A stretch of 64,000 nt of DNA from Pseudarthrobacter sulfonivorans (GTDB lineage Bacteria > Actinomycetota > Actinomycetes > Actinomycetales > Micrococcaceae). The notes below the pieces were generated by a model. The model was not told where the DNA came from. It saw only the letters and a program-made list of their open reading frames with translations, and ran no database searches. Below, one piece after another: positions 1 through 9,065 of this stretch; within the stretch, counting starts at the first letter, position 1, and every line of letters starts with the position of its first letter. Made by a program: the position numbers and the translations under genes. The DNA lies in the NCBI RefSeq assembly GCF_001484605.1, contig NZ_CP013747.1, positions 3,968,001 to 4,032,000 of the forward strand, written 5' to 3'.

Positions 1-668
1 TTGGCCGGCAGGAGCGCCATTTCCAGGTCGGCCAGGGGAACACCGATGTCCGTGGAGCTGACAACCTCGGCGGACAGGGCGCCGATCGCCTGCCCCAGCT
101 GCATCCCAAAAATCGCGCCGCCCATGTTCTGCAGCATGGACGAAGCACCGCCCATCATGGACTTCATCTCTTCGGGCATCTGTTCGGTCATGGCGCTGGA
201 GAGCGCGTTGGCGATGCTGTTGGCTACGGGCTCGGTCAGCCGCTTCCATGTTCCAAGTGTGGCTTCCACCCACTCGGCACGCGACCACGCACGGCCGATC
301 AGGCCGGTGGCAGGAAGGTCGGTCACGGGATCAAGCCACAGTTCGGCCAGCCTCAGGGCCTCGTCGACTTCGCGGGTCTGCAGGGACGTGACGGACGGGT
401 CGGCGCTGCTGGCGGCAACCCGGCGGGCGTTCTCGTGCGCGAGCTGCCAGTTGACGGGCCCTTCGGAAGGGGCGCTCATCATGGCCTGGACCTGGGAGAA
501 CATCTGGGCCAGGAGATTGGGGTCGTTCGGCAGGCCGGCTGCCTTTGCGAGTTCGGCGGGGTCGAAGTTTTCCATGCCCTTGCCGCCCATCAGGTTCTGC
601 AGCATCTCGGTCAACGGATCCTTCGGCGTATCGTCGCCGTTGGATGGATTGAGTGGGTTGGAGGTCAT
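1..668 (-). CDS. Zinc-dependent metalloprotease, DUF2342 family (C-terminus outside window)
   Basis: Reading leftward from an ATG at 668 gives an open frame that runs off the left edge (222 codons visible). The product begins MTSNPLNPSNGDDTPKDPL and continues with a Met/Gly-rich stretch, an Asn-Trp-Gln-Leu-Ala-His segment, and a Trp-rich helix pair (LWLDPVTDLPATGLIGRAW). This resembles the DUF2342 / 'coenzyme F420 biosynthesis-associated' zinc metalloprotease family. The HExxH zinc site expected further on is not in the window, so activity cannot be judged. It is divergent from the PDZ/Lon-like protease gene at 800. That pairing, followed by a UPF0182 gene, matches the Rv3195-Rv3194c-Rv3193c neighbourhood of mycobacteria. 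Confidence 0.8.
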   Translation of the reverse strand, partial: MTSNPLNPSNGDDTPKDPLTEMLQNLMGGKGMENFDPAELAKAAGLPNDPNLLAQMFSQVQAMMSAPSEGPVNWQLAHENARRVAASSADPSVTSLQTREVDEALRLAELWLDPVTDLPATGLIGRAWSRAEWVEATLGTWKRLTEPVANSIANALSSAMTEQMPEEMKSMMGGASSMLQNMGGAIFGMQLGQAIGALSAEVVSSTDIGVPLADLEMALLPA

Positions 669-799
669 GATCCCGCCGATCGTCGGTGTGACTGTTCACT
701 TCACGGTACCCCGGGCAGGGGCGGCTGTCTGCCGGACAGGCGTCACGTTCGCTGTAGGCAAAGAGCTGGCCGGGGGCGGCACCGCGTAGTGTTGATTCA

Positions 800-1993
800 G
801 TGACTACAACCCGCGGCGATCATCCGCATGAGGACCACGCTCCAGAGCTCGACGCCGGTACTACAGCGAGTGCCGCAGCGCCCGGAAAGGGTGTTGCCGG
901 CCCCCCGCCAACAGGGCAGAATGCCCCCCGCAGCTCCCCGCCCGGGGACCGGCGGGTGTCCGTGATGATGCTTTCCGGCGTCCTGGCGCTGGGGCTGGGG
1001 ATCGCGGCCGTCACCGTACCGGTGCCTTATGTTGTGGAATCGCCGGGACCAACCTTCAACACCCTCGGCCAGAGCCAGGGCAGCCCTGTCATCAGCGTGA
1101 CGGGCCACGAAACCTATCCCGCCAAGGGAAATCTGGACCTGACCACCGTTTATGTCGACGGCGGTCCCAACGGCCCGGTGAGCGTCCTGGGTGCCTTCAC
1201 TGCCTGGCTGGACGGGTCCAAGTCCGTTCACCCGGTGGAGATGCTTTACCCCAGCGGCACCACAAAGGAGGAGGCTGACGAGCAGAGCTCCGTGGCCATG
1301 ACGTCGTCGCAGGAGAATGCGGTGGCATCAGCACTCAAGGAGCTCAACATTCCCTTCGGCCAGCAGCTCCAGGCCGCGGGGCTGCCCGATGGTTCGCCGT
1401 CCGCCGGCAAGGTTGAAAACGGCGACATCTTCGAATCGATCAACGGCAAACCCATCACATCGCTCGCCGTAGTGCAGGAGGAACTGGCCGCAGGCCAGGG
1501 AGCGCCGGCCACCCTGGTGGTGCAGCGCGCAGGGGAATCCGTCACTCAGACCATCACCCCCATGAACAACGGTGCAGGCCGCTACATTCTCGGAGTCATG
1601 CTCAAGTACCTGTTCACGTTTCCGTTCGACGTGAAGATTTCACTGGACAAGGTTGTCGGACCCAGTGCCGGGCTGATGTTTTCGCTGGGCATCATCGACA
1701 CGGTCACGCCTGGGGACCTGACTGGCGGCAAGCATGTCGCCGGAACGGGGACCATCACCCCCGACGGCGCCGTTGGCCCCATCGGGGGCATCCGGCAGAA
1801 GATGCTGGGCGCGCGTGCCGGGGGAGCCACCGTTTTCCTCGCCCCGGCCGAAAACTGCGACGAAGTTGTGGGCCATGTGCCGGAGGGACTGCAGGTGCTC
1901 AAAGTGGAGAACATCGCAGAGGCGCGGCACGCCGTCGAACTCGCCGGATCCGGGCAGGACACGGGCGCTTTGCCGGTCTGCGCCAGCAACTAG
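800..1993 (+). CDS. Secreted/membrane-anchored PDZ and Lon-like (S16) serine protease, YlbL type
   Basis: A 397-residue protein with a GTG start at 800. A polar N-terminus of about 50 residues is followed by one membrane segment (about 54-75), then a PDZ-like region (about 175-255) with the DIFESINGKPI signature of a carboxylate-binding loop. The C-terminal half is a Lon-type proteolytic domain: catalytic Ser289 lies in GPSAG and the dyad Lys334 lies in GGIRQKMLGA. The membrane anchor places the protease outside the cytoplasm. No ATPase domain is present, as is usual for this actinobacterial/Bacillus YlbL group. An internal ATG near residue 56 would lose part of the anchor and is less likely. 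The physiological substrate is unknown. Confidence 0.88.
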   Translation: MTTTRGDHPHEDHAPELDAGTTASAAAPGKGVAGPPPTGQNAPRSSPPGDRRVSVMMLSGVLALGLGIAAVTVPVPYVVESPGPTFNTLGQSQGSPVISVTGHETYPAKGNLDLTTVYVDGGPNGPVSVLGAFTAWLDGSKSVHPVEMLYPSGTTKEEADEQSSVAMTSSQENAVASALKELNIPFGQQLQAAGLPDGSPSAGKVENGDIFESINGKPITSLAVVQEELAAGQGAPATLVVQRAGESVTQTITPMNNGAGRYILGVMLKYLFTFPFDVKISLDKVVGPSAGLMFSLGIIDTVTPGDLTGGKHVAGTGTITPDGAVGPIGGIRQKMLGARAGGATVFLAPAENCDEVVGHVPEGLQVLKVENIAEARHAVELAGSGQDTGALPVCASN

Positions 1994-2129
1994 ACTGAGG
2001 CCAGGAACTAAGCTTTACCGCCACTCGTGGCAGATATGACGGACGTTGCCACACGCTTGACCGGTGCCGGACGTCAACCGCACGCACGCTTCTCATGTAA
2101 ACCTGACGACCAGCTATGAGGTACCGAGT

Positions 2130-5123
2130 TTGTCCCGTCCTACCAGCCCCATCCCGCCCGGAAGACCCCCCTCGCGACGCGGGGCCCTAACGCCCACGCT
2201 GATTGTTGTTGCCATCGCAGTGGTGGGCTTCATCTTCTTCGCCAATGTGTGGACTGACGTCCTCTGGTACCGGCAGCTCGGCTACTTCGAAGTGTTTGTC
2301 ACGGAAAACCTCTCGCGGATCGGGATCTTCCTCGCCGGCTTCGCGCTTATGTTCGTGGCCGTCTTTTTTGCCATCCGGGTTGCCTACCACGCACGGCCGG
2401 TGTACGCGCCGGACTCCGAGATGCGCGACAACCTGAACCGCTACCAGGCCCAGCTTGAACCGGTCCGCCGCGTCGTTATGGTGGGCCTGCCCATCCTGTT
2501 CGGGCTGTTCGCGGGCAGCGCCGCGGCCAGCCAATGGCAGAAAGTGCTGTTGTTCTTCAACCAGGAACCGTTCGGCCAGAGCGATCCTGAGTTCGGCCTG
2601 GACATCAGCTTCTACCTCATGACTCTTCCGTTCCTGGGACTCGTCACAGGCTTCCTGATCAGCGTGGTTGTGGTGGCCGGCATCGCCGGAATCCTCACCC
2701 ACTACCTCTACGGCAGCATCCGGCTGATGGAACGCGGCGTGTTCACCAGTCGCGCGGCACAGATCCACCTCGCGGTAACCGGCGCAGCCTTCCTGATCCT
2801 GCTCGGCGCAAACTTCTGGCTGGACCGCTACGCCGCCCTCCAGGGCAACGGCGGGCGGTGGGCCGGTGCGCTGTATACGGACGTGAACGCCGTGATCCCC
2901 ACCAAGGCGATCCTCGCCGTGGCGGCAGGCTTGGTGGCCATCCTCTTTATCGTTGCGGCGGTCATTGGCCGCTGGCGCCTGCCGGTCATCGGCACGGCCA
3001 TGCTGATCATCACCTCGATCCTGGCCGGCGGCGTGTACCCGTGGGTTATCCAGCAGTTCCAGGTGCGGCCTTCCGAGCAGACGTTGGAGAAGGACTTCAT
3101 CCAGCGCAACATCGAGATGACTCGGGCGGCCTACGGCCTGGACCAGATTCAGGTGGACCGCTATGACGCGACGAACACTGCCAGCACCGGGGCGCTGGCC
3201 CCGGACGCCCAGACCACGGCCAACATCCGGCTCCTGGACCCCAACCTGATCTCCGATGCGTTCTCCCAGCTGGAGCAGTACCGCCCGTACTACCAGTTCC
3301 CGGAGGCACTGAACGTCGACCGCTACGAGGTTGACGGCAAGATCCAGGACACGGTCATCGCCGTCCGCGAGCTGAACCCGGCGAACGTTGCCACCAACCA
3401 GCAGGGCTGGCTCAACCAGCACGTCGTCTACACCCACGGCTACGGCGTGGTGGCGGCCAAGGGAAACAAGTTCACCGTCGACGGCAAGCCGGAGTTCCTC
3501 CAGTCGGGTATCCCGTCCACCGGTGTACTTGGCGATGACTCCACCTACGAGCCGCGGATCTACTTCGGCGAAGACTCCCCGGAGTACTCCATTGTCGGGG
3601 CGCCTTCGGGATCACCGCACCGCGAACAGGACAGGCCTTCCGGCAAGGAAGGGGACGGGGAAACCCAGTACACCTTCACCGGCAACGGCGGGCCCAACGT
3701 GGGCAGCTTCTTCAACAAGGTCCTGTACTCCATCAAGTTCCAGTCCTCGGACCTCCTCCTCTCCGACGGAGTTAACGCAGAATCCCAGATCCTATACGAC
3801 CGCAGTCCGCGTGACCGCGTGGAGAAGGTTGCCCCGTACCTCACCGTTGACGGCAACTCCTATCCGGCCGTTGTTGACGGCCGCGTCAAGTGGATCGTGG
3901 ACGGTTACACCACCAGCCAGTACTACCCGTACTCGCAGCAGGAGCAGCTCTCGGCTGCCACCGCGGACTCCCAGACCACTTCAGGCCGGACGGTTGCCCT
4001 GCCGAACAGTTCGGTGAACTACATCAGGAACTCCGTCAAGGCCACGGTCGACGCGTATGACGGCTCGGTGACCCTCTATGCATGGGACGACCAGGACCCC
4101 GTGCTGAAGGCCTGGCAGAAGGTTTTCCCCACGTCCGTGAAGCCGTACTCGGAGATGTCCGGCGATGTTATGAGCCACGTCCGTTACCCGGAAGACCTGT
4201 TCAAGGTGCAGCGCGAGCTCCTGGGCCGCTACCACGTCACGGAACCAGTGAGCTTCTACAAGAGTGACGAAGTCTGGAGCGTGCCGAACGATCCCACCGT
4301 AGACACTGAAGGGATCAAGCAGCCGCCGTTCTACATGTCACTGCAGATGCCTGACCAGGAAAAGCCGGCCTTCCAGCTCACCTCGTCCTTCATCCCGCAG
4401 ATCGTCAACGGCACTGCCAGGAACGTCCTCTATGGCTTCCTGGCCGCCGACTCTGATGCCGGAAACGAGAAGGGCGTCAAGGCTGACAGCTACGGCAAGT
4501 TGAGGCTCCTGCAGATTCCGCCGGAAACACAGGTTCCCGGGCCAGGCCAGGCCCAGAACAAGTTCAACTCCGATCCCACGGTGTCCCAGGCGTTGAACCT
4601 TCTGAGGCAGGGTGCTTCAGAGGTGCTCAACGGCAACCTGCTGACTCTGCCTGTGGGCGGCGGCATCCTGTACGTCCAGCCGGTTTACCTCAAGTCGACC
4701 GGTGAGACGTCCTACCCCACACTGCAGCGTGTACTGGTGGCCTTCGGCGACAAGGTCGGCTTTGCGCCGACCCTCGACGGAGCCCTGAAGCAACTCTTCG
4801 GCGGCGACTCCGGCGCTGCCGCGGGCGACTCCGGCAACACCGGCCAGACCCCGCCTGCTCCTGGCACAACACCGCCGGTGAGTGCAGGTGCCCAGGCAGA
4901 CCTGAAGGCCGCGCTGGATGAGGCCAACGCCGCCATCAAGGCGGGCCAGGCAGCCCTGGCGGCTGGCGACTTTGCAGCCTACGGGGAAGAGCAGAAGAAG
5001 CTCGCGGCGGCCCTGCAGAAGGCTATTGACGCCGAGGGCAAGATCCCGGCGCCGGCCCCTGAAGCGACGCCGTCGCCGGAAGCCACACCGACGGCGACGC
5101 CCTCGCCGGCGGCCAGCAACTAA
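2130..5123 (+). CDS. UPF0182 family large membrane protein
   Basis: The product is about 997 residues. The N-terminal third contains about seven hydrophobic segments (first one within [18 protein letters not shown]). A long hydrophilic, probably extracytoplasmic region follows, and the tail is rich in Pro, Ala and Thr ([25 protein letters not shown]). This is the UPF0182/COG1615 architecture; its function is not established. I chose the TTG at 2130 because a GAGG lies about 8 bases upstream and the protein then starts [17 protein letters not shown] as family members do; the frame stays open upstream to an ATG-like start at 2064. It follows the PDZ/Lon-like protease on the same strand, a conserved actinobacterial neighbourhood. 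Confidence 0.87.
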   Translation: MSRPTSPIPPGRPPSRRGALTPTLIVVAIAVVGFIFFANVWTDVLWYRQLGYFEVFVTENLSRIGIFLAGFALMFVAVFFAIRVAYHARPVYAPDSEMRDNLNRYQAQLEPVRRVVMVGLPILFGLFAGSAAASQWQKVLLFFNQEPFGQSDPEFGLDISFYLMTLPFLGLVTGFLISVVVVAGIAGILTHYLYGSIRLMERGVFTSRAAQIHLAVTGAAFLILLGANFWLDRYAALQGNGGRWAGALYTDVNAVIPTKAILAVAAGLVAILFIVAAVIGRWRLPVIGTAMLIITSILAGGVYPWVIQQFQVRPSEQTLEKDFIQRNIEMTRAAYGLDQIQVDRYDATNTASTGALAPDAQTTANIRLLDPNLISDAFSQLEQYRPYYQFPEALNVDRYEVDGKIQDTVIAVRELNPANVATNQQGWLNQHVVYTHGYGVVAAKGNKFTVDGKPEFLQSGIPSTGVLGDDSTYEPRIYFGEDSPEYSIVGAPSGSPHREQDRPSGKEGDGETQYTFTGNGGPNVGSFFNKVLYSIKFQSSDLLLSDGVNAESQILYDRSPRDRVEKVAPYLTVDGNSYPAVVDGRVKWIVDGYTTSQYYPYSQQEQLSAATADSQTTSGRTVALPNSSVNYIRNSVKATVDAYDGSVTLYAWDDQDPVLKAWQKVFPTSVKPYSEMSGDVMSHVRYPEDLFKVQRELLGRYHVTEPVSFYKSDEVWSVPNDPTVDTEGIKQPPFYMSLQMPDQEKPAFQLTSSFIPQIVNGTARNVLYGFLAADSDAGNEKGVKADSYGKLRLLQIPPETQVPGPGQAQNKFNSDPTVSQALNLLRQGASEVLNGNLLTLPVGGGILYVQPVYLKSTGETSYPTLQRVLVAFGDKVGFAPTLDGALKQLFGGDSGAAAGDSGNTGQTPPAPGTTPPVSAGAQADLKAALDEANAAIKAGQAALAAGDFAAYGEEQKKLAAALQKAIDAEGKIPAPAPEATPSPEATPTATPSPAASN

Positions 5124-5163
5124 GGGGTTTGACCCAGCGAGACGCACATCACGCCACCAGGAT

Positions 5164-5192
5164 TTGGCCTCCCGTTCACCGAACGGTAGAGT
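5164..5192 (+). promoter_or_regulatory. Promoter of first initiator tRNA gene
   Basis: TTGGCC at 5164-5169 and TAGAGT at 5187-5192 are separated by 17 bases, a standard housekeeping-sigma layout. The -10 box lies about 12 bases upstream of the tRNA 5' end. The bases from the -10 region into the tRNA (GGTAG[A/T]GTTGATCTTGCGA) are repeated at the second tRNA copy, which supports a functional role. Confidence 0.6.
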
Positions 5193-5203
5193 TGATCTTG
5201 CGA

Positions 5204-5277
5204 CGCGGGGTGGAGCAGTTCGGTAGCTCGCTGGGCTCATAACCCAGAGGTCACAGGTTCAAATCCTGTCCCCGCAA
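5204..5277 (+). tRNA. Initiator tRNA-fMet (CAT), copy 1
   Basis: The cloverleaf has acceptor strand CGCGGGG pairing with CCCCGCA. The C1-A72 mismatch marks an initiator tRNA. The anticodon loop CTCATAA carries CAT, and the anticodon stem holds the run of three G-C pairs (CTGGG/CCCAG) typical of initiators. The T arm contains GGTTCAAATCC. The genomic sequence after the discriminator A is CTG, so CCA must be added after transcription for this copy. A strong terminator follows immediately. Confidence 0.95.
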
Positions 5278-5283
5278 CTGGCG

Positions 5284-5320
5284 AAAAGTCCGGATTCTGG
5301 AAACAGAATCCGGACTTTTT
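5284..5320 (+). terminator. Rho-independent terminator after initiator tRNA copy 1
   Basis: A perfect 16-base-pair stem (AAAAGTCCGGATTCTG, four-base loop GAAA, complement at 5304-5319) ends in a run of T residues. It begins only seven bases after the tRNA, so the tRNA is probably transcribed alone. Confidence 0.92.
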
Positions 5321-5384
5321 GGTTTAAGCGGACCCGCCCCAAGCCGGGAGCCCGGGGTTGTGGCGACCCTCAATCACGATTGGT

Positions 5385-5412
5385 TTTTACCTACTCCAAA
5401 GTACGGTAGTGT
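5385..5412 (+). promoter_or_regulatory. Promoter of second initiator tRNA gene
   Basis: TAGTGT at 5407-5412 occupies the same position relative to the tRNA as TAGAGT does in copy 1 and sits in a nearly identical 24-base block. The -35 region (TTTTAC at 5385-5390, 16-base spacing) is weaker and is not shared with copy 1, so strength and control may differ between the two genes. Confidence 0.5.
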
Positions 5413-5423
5413 TGATCTTGCGA

Positions 5424-5500
5424 CGCGGGGTGGAGCAGTTCGGTAGCTCGCTGGGCTCATAACCCAGAGGTCACAGGTTCAAATCCTGTCCCCGCAACCA
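5424..5500 (+). tRNA. Initiator tRNA-fMet (CAT), copy 2, CCA encoded
   Basis: The tRNA body is identical to copy 1 at 5204: C1-A72 mismatch, CAT anticodon and GGG/CCC anticodon-stem pairs. In this copy the discriminator A5497 is followed by CCA in the DNA, whereas copy 1 has CTG. It has its own promoter and its own terminator, so this is a duplicated transcription unit rather than a tandem operon. Confidence 0.95.
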
Positions 5501-5503
5501 TGT

Positions 5504-5545
5504 AGAAGACCCCGACCGGCATTACGCCGGCCGGGGTCTTCTTTT
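5504..5545 (+). terminator. Rho-independent terminator after initiator tRNA copy 2
   Basis: A 17-base arm (AGAAGACCCCGACCGGC) pairs with GCCGGCCGGGGTCTTCT, with one mismatch, around the loop ATTAC, and is followed by TTT. Its sequence is unrelated to the terminator of copy 1, so the duplication did not include the terminator. Confidence 0.88.
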
Positions 5546-5630
5546 GCCCGATTACTCCTGGTTCCTAGTATTCTCGTTCGCAAAGCCATTTGAGCACCTG
5601 GTCAGTCATTCTCGAGAGGAATGTTGTTCG

Positions 5631-6563
5631 ATGTCCACACCCACGAAGAAGCCCGGCTCCGCGACGGGCAAGCGGTCCCGACTCTACTGGGGCGTTCCTG
5701 CCGTTCTTGTAGCGCTGGTGCTCGTGGTGCTGCTGGCCAAGTGGATGACCGGCCTTCCAGCTGTCGCCTCGTTCCTGGCTGACTATCCGGGCCATTCGGA
5801 ACTGCCTGAGGGCGCGCCCGTGGGATTCCCGGCCTGGCTGGCCTGGCAGCACTTCCTGAACGGCTTCTTCCTACTGCTCATCATCAGGACCGGCTGGCAG
5901 GTGCGGACCAGCACGCGGCCCAGCGGCCACTGGACCCGCAACAACAATGGGCTGATCAAGACCAAGAACGCGCCCACCAAGATCACCTTGGAGCTCTGGC
6001 TGCACCTGACGCTGGACGCGCTCTGGGTCCTCAACGGCCTGGTGTTCGCCATCCTGCTCTTCGCCAGCGGCCAATGGATGCGGATCGTGCCCACCAGCTG
6101 GGACGTCATCCCCAATGCCCTCTCCGCAGCGCTGCAGTACGCCTCGTTGAACTGGCCCACCGACAACGGCTGGGTCAACTACAACGCGCTCCAGCTGCTG
6201 ACGTACTTCGCCACCGTCTTCATCGCCGCACCACTTGCCTTCATCTCCGGCATCCGGACGTCCTCCGCCTGGCCCAAGAAGGCCACGGCCCTGAGCAAGG
6301 CCTACCCCATTGAGCTCGCGCGGGCCATCCACTTCCCGGTCATGATCTATTTCGTGGCGTTCATCGTGGTGCATGTCTTCCTGGTCCTCGCCACCGGTGC
6401 GCTGCGGAACCTGAACCACATGTACGGCGGGAGCGACGACGCCGGCTGGTTCGGCTTCTGGGTCTTCCTCGCCTCGGTTGCCGCCATGGTGGCAGCCTGG
6501 TTCCTGGCCCGTCCCCTCTTCCTTCGCCCCATCGCCTCCCTGATGGGCAAAGTCAGCCGCTGA
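5631..6563 (+). CDS. Cytochrome b/b6-domain integral membrane protein
   Basis: A 310-residue protein with about five membrane segments, beginning MSTPTKKPGSATGKRSRLYW. Membrane-embedded histidines occur in WQHFLNG, LWLHLTLDAL, RAIHFPVMIYF and VVHVFLV, spaced like the haem ligands of di-haem cytochrome b proteins (Ni-Fe hydrogenase / formate dehydrogenase gamma type). A role as a membrane electron-transfer partner is inferred; no partner oxidoreductase is adjacent. The ATG at 5631 is preceded by GAGAGGA. An upstream in-frame extension would start inside the tRNA terminator and is rejected. The 3' end overlaps the convergent photolyase gene by 11 bases. Confidence 0.8.
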   Translation: MSTPTKKPGSATGKRSRLYWGVPAVLVALVLVVLLAKWMTGLPAVASFLADYPGHSELPEGAPVGFPAWLAWQHFLNGFFLLLIIRTGWQVRTSTRPSGHWTRNNNGLIKTKNAPTKITLELWLHLTLDALWVLNGLVFAILLFASGQWMRIVPTSWDVIPNALSAALQYASLNWPTDNGWVNYNALQLLTYFATVFIAAPLAFISGIRTSSAWPKKATALSKAYPIELARAIHFPVMIYFVAFIVVHVFLVLATGALRNLNHMYGGSDDAGWFGFWVFLASVAAMVAAWFLARPLFLRPIASLMGKVSR

Positions 6564-8028
6564 TTTCCGGGCCGGTGACGTCGTCCTGGCCTTGCTGGTC
6601 CTTCCGAAGCTTCTGGTAGGTGGCCAGCGCACGCTCCCTGGACTCGTGCAGTCCCACCACGGGCGCGGGGTAGGCCTGGACATCGGGCTGGTTCCACGGT
6701 TCGTGGATGGCCCTGCGGTCCATGTGGGCGATTTCCGGAATGAACTCGCGAAGGTACCGGCCGTCGGCGTCGAACTTCTTGCTCTGCGTGACGGGATTGA
6801 AGATCCGGAAGTACGGGGACGCGTCGGCGCCCGAGCCTGCAACCCATTGCCAGTTGGCGGGGTTGCTGGCGGCATCGGCATCCACCAGGGTGTCCCAGAA
6901 CCACGCCTCGCCCAGGCGCCAGTCGGCCAGGAGGTTCTTGACGAGGAACGAGGCTGCGGCCATCCGGACCCGGTTATGCATCCAACCTGTCTGCCACAGC
7001 TGCCGCATCCCCGCGTCCACCAGCGGATAGCCGGTCCGGCCCTGCTGCCATGCTTCCAGTTCCGCCGCCGTGGGTTGCTGCCATTCGAAGCGGTCGAAGT
7101 CTGGCCGATAGTTTCGGGTAGCCAGCTGGGGGTTGGCATAAAGCAGTTGCCAGCAGAACTCCCGCCAGCCCAGCTCGGACCGGAAGATCCCGACGTCGGG
7201 CGTCGCCTCGCGGGGGAAGTTGCGGCGGAGCTCGTGCCAGACCCGGAACGGGCTGATTTCACCAAAACGGAGGTGCGGGGACAGCCTGGACGTGCCCTCC
7301 ATCCCGGGAAGGTCCCGCCCTGTGCCGTAGTCCTGTGCGGGCCCATCCAGGAAGTCCTCAAGCCTGCTGTGTGCTCCGGCCTCACCGGGCAGCCAGGTCT
7401 CAGCCAGTCCGCCGCTCCAGTCCGGGGACACGGGCAGCAGTGACCACTCTGCCAGCGCGTCGCTGCCGGCCTGCTTCATCGAACCCGCGACGGCGGGGGA
7501 GGGCAGGCGGGCCGACGCATCCAGCGGCGAACGGGGCTCGCCGGACGCCGTGCAGGCCCGCCAGTAGGGCGTGAACACCTTGTAGGGGCCGCCGCTGCCG
7601 GTGGTGATGGTCCACGGCTCGAAGATCAGGTTGGCCTGGAAGCTGGCGGCTTCGATGCCGTTCTCCGCCGCCCAGGCCTTGATCTCCGCGTCCAGGGACC
7701 GCTCGGGGCCGCCGTAGCGGCGGTTCCACAGCACGTGCTGCGCGCCGGTTTCGGCAACGAGGTCCCGGATGACGCGGCTGCCAGGTCCGCGCCGGAGGGT
7801 CAGCGTGGAACCTGCTTCAGCAAGCGCCGCCGCCAAGGACGTCAGGGAGTGGTGAAGCCACCAGCGGGCCGCACCTCCCAGGGGACGGATTCCGGGGGAT
7901 TCCTCGTCGAGGATATAGACCACTGTGAGCGGCAGGCCGAGTCCGACGGCGTGGGACAGGGCGGGGTTATCGTCCAGTCGAAGGTCATCACGGAGCCAGA
8001 CGATGGAGGATGCGACGGGGGAGGCCAT
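6553..8028 (-). CDS. phrB: Deoxyribodipyrimidine photolyase (class I cryptochrome/photolyase family)
   Basis: A 491-residue protein. The N-terminal Rossmann-like domain begins SSIVWLRDDLRLDDNPAL. The C-terminal FAD-binding helical domain carries the family signatures YPLVDAGMRQLWQTGWMHNR, LLADWRLGEAWFWDTLVDAD and ANWQWVAGSGADASPYFRIF. The enzyme repairs cyclobutane pyrimidine dimers with blue light, using FADH- and an antenna chromophore. I chose the ATG at 8028 (MASPVASSIV) because it places the Rossmann strand at the usual distance; the frame continues open upstream to 8094. The gene ends inside the convergent cytochrome gene. Confidence 0.92.
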   Translation of the reverse strand: MASPVASSIVWLRDDLRLDDNPALSHAVGLGLPLTVVYILDEESPGIRPLGGAARWWLHHSLTSLAAALAEAGSTLTLRRGPGSRVIRDLVAETGAQHVLWNRRYGGPERSLDAEIKAWAAENGIEAASFQANLIFEPWTITTGSGGPYKVFTPYWRACTASGEPRSPLDASARLPSPAVAGSMKQAGSDALAEWSLLPVSPDWSGGLAETWLPGEAGAHSRLEDFLDGPAQDYGTGRDLPGMEGTSRLSPHLRFGEISPFRVWHELRRNFPREATPDVGIFRSELGWREFCWQLLYANPQLATRNYRPDFDRFEWQQPTAAELEAWQQGRTGYPLVDAGMRQLWQTGWMHNRVRMAAASFLVKNLLADWRLGEAWFWDTLVDADAASNPANWQWVAGSGADASPYFRIFNPVTQSKKFDADGRYLREFIPEIAHMDRRAIHEPWNQPDVQAYPAPVVGLHESRERALATYQKLRKDQQGQDDVTGPEISG

Positions 8029-8098
8029 GGCCTCCACGCTACACACCCGAGTCAGGAGCCGCACGGGGCCGTTTGCAGGTTTCTGTCCGGGCATAGCA

Positions 8099-8129
8099 GG
8101 GGCCGGGGTTCGTGATGAACCCCGGCCCC
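8099..8129 (-). terminator. GC-rich hairpin downstream of the PspA gene
   Basis: GGGGCCGGGGTTC and its exact complement flank the five-base loop GTGAT. The stem is 13 base pairs. There is no clear U tract on either strand, so it may act as a transcript-end stabiliser or a weak terminator for the leftward PspA transcript before the photolyase promoter. Confidence 0.5.
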
Positions 8130-8161
8130 CCTGCTGCCCGCTCAGCGGCGGACGCGGCTGG

Positions 8162-8953
8162 CTACAGCTTGTCGAAGTCGGCTTCGTCGACCGTGGACTC
8201 AGACCTGGCAGAGGCGCCGGAGGCGCCGATGGCCGGCTTGGCGCCGCCGGACTTCAGGGCTGCCAGGCGCGCCTCGATTTCCACCTGCTCGCCAAGGTCT
8301 TCCAGCTGGTTGAACTGGGCGTCCAGGCTCGACGCAGCCAGCTCCTGCTGGCCGCGGACCTTGGCCTCTTCGCGGCGGATCTTCTCTTCGAAACGGCCAA
8401 CTTCGCTGGTGGGATCCATGAAGTCGATGCTCTTGATGGCATCGTGCACCTGGGACTGCGCCGCTGCAGTCTTGGAGCGCGCCACCAGCTCGTTGCGCTT
8501 GCTGGTCAGCTCGTTGAGCTTGCCTTTCATCTGGTCCAGGCCTGACTTGAGCTTGTCCACTACCTCGGTCTGCGAGGCGATGCTGGGCTCAGCACCCTTG
8601 GCCTCGCTTTCCGCGGACATCTGGCGCTGCAGGGCTACCTTCGCGAGGTTGTCGAACTTCTCGGCGTCAACGCTGTCGCCGGCGCCGCGGTATTCGTCAG
8701 CCTTGCGAGACGCGGCCAGGGCCTTGTTGCCCCAGTCCTGGGCGTTCTTGATGTCCTCGCGGTAGTCATCCTGGAGCATACGCAGGTTGCCGATGGTCTG
8801 GGCCACTGCGGATTCGGCCTCCGCAATGTTGTTGGTGTAGTCCCGGACCATCTGGTCCAGCATCTTCTGCGGATCCTCAGCGTTGTCCAGCAAAGTGTTG
8901 ATGTTTGCCTTTGCCAGCTGTGCGATCCGGCCGAAAATGGACTGCTTAACCAT
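8162..8953 (-). CDS. pspA: PspA/IM30 (Vipp1) family membrane-stress protein
   Basis: A 263-residue protein that is almost entirely helical coiled coil. It begins MVKQSIFGRIAQLAKANINTL and continues with the PspA signature DPQKMLDQMVRDY. This family oligomerises on the inner face of the cytoplasmic membrane and limits proton leakage under envelope stress. The ATG at 8953 has AAGGT just upstream and gives the canonical N-terminal amphipathic helix. The gene follows the TPM-domain gene on the same strand after 112 bases, so the two are probably co-transcribed. The C-terminus is an Ala/Ser-rich linker after the coiled coil. Confidence 0.92.
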   Translation of the reverse strand: MVKQSIFGRIAQLAKANINTLLDNAEDPQKMLDQMVRDYTNNIAEAESAVAQTIGNLRMLQDDYREDIKNAQDWGNKALAASRKADEYRGAGDSVDAEKFDNLAKVALQRQMSAESEAKGAEPSIASQTEVVDKLKSGLDQMKGKLNELTSKRNELVARSKTAAAQSQVHDAIKSIDFMDPTSEVGRFEEKIRREEAKVRGQQELAASSLDAQFNQLEDLGEQVEIEARLAALKSGGAKPAIGASGASARSESTVDEADFDKL

Positions 8954-9065
8954 GGTGTTACCTTTCGTCCTGCTCAATGGTGGCCACTGAGATCAGTGAA
9001 CAGTTGTTGTACCGCTTCTTTTCGCCGGCAGGTTGGTTCCTGTCGGCGTCTAGCCTTTTGTCGGA

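Noticed and set aside
5871..7385. Long leftward open frame across the cytochrome and photolyase genes
   Set aside because: Its product is Arg/Pro/Gly-rich low-complexity sequence in a different frame from the clear photolyase.
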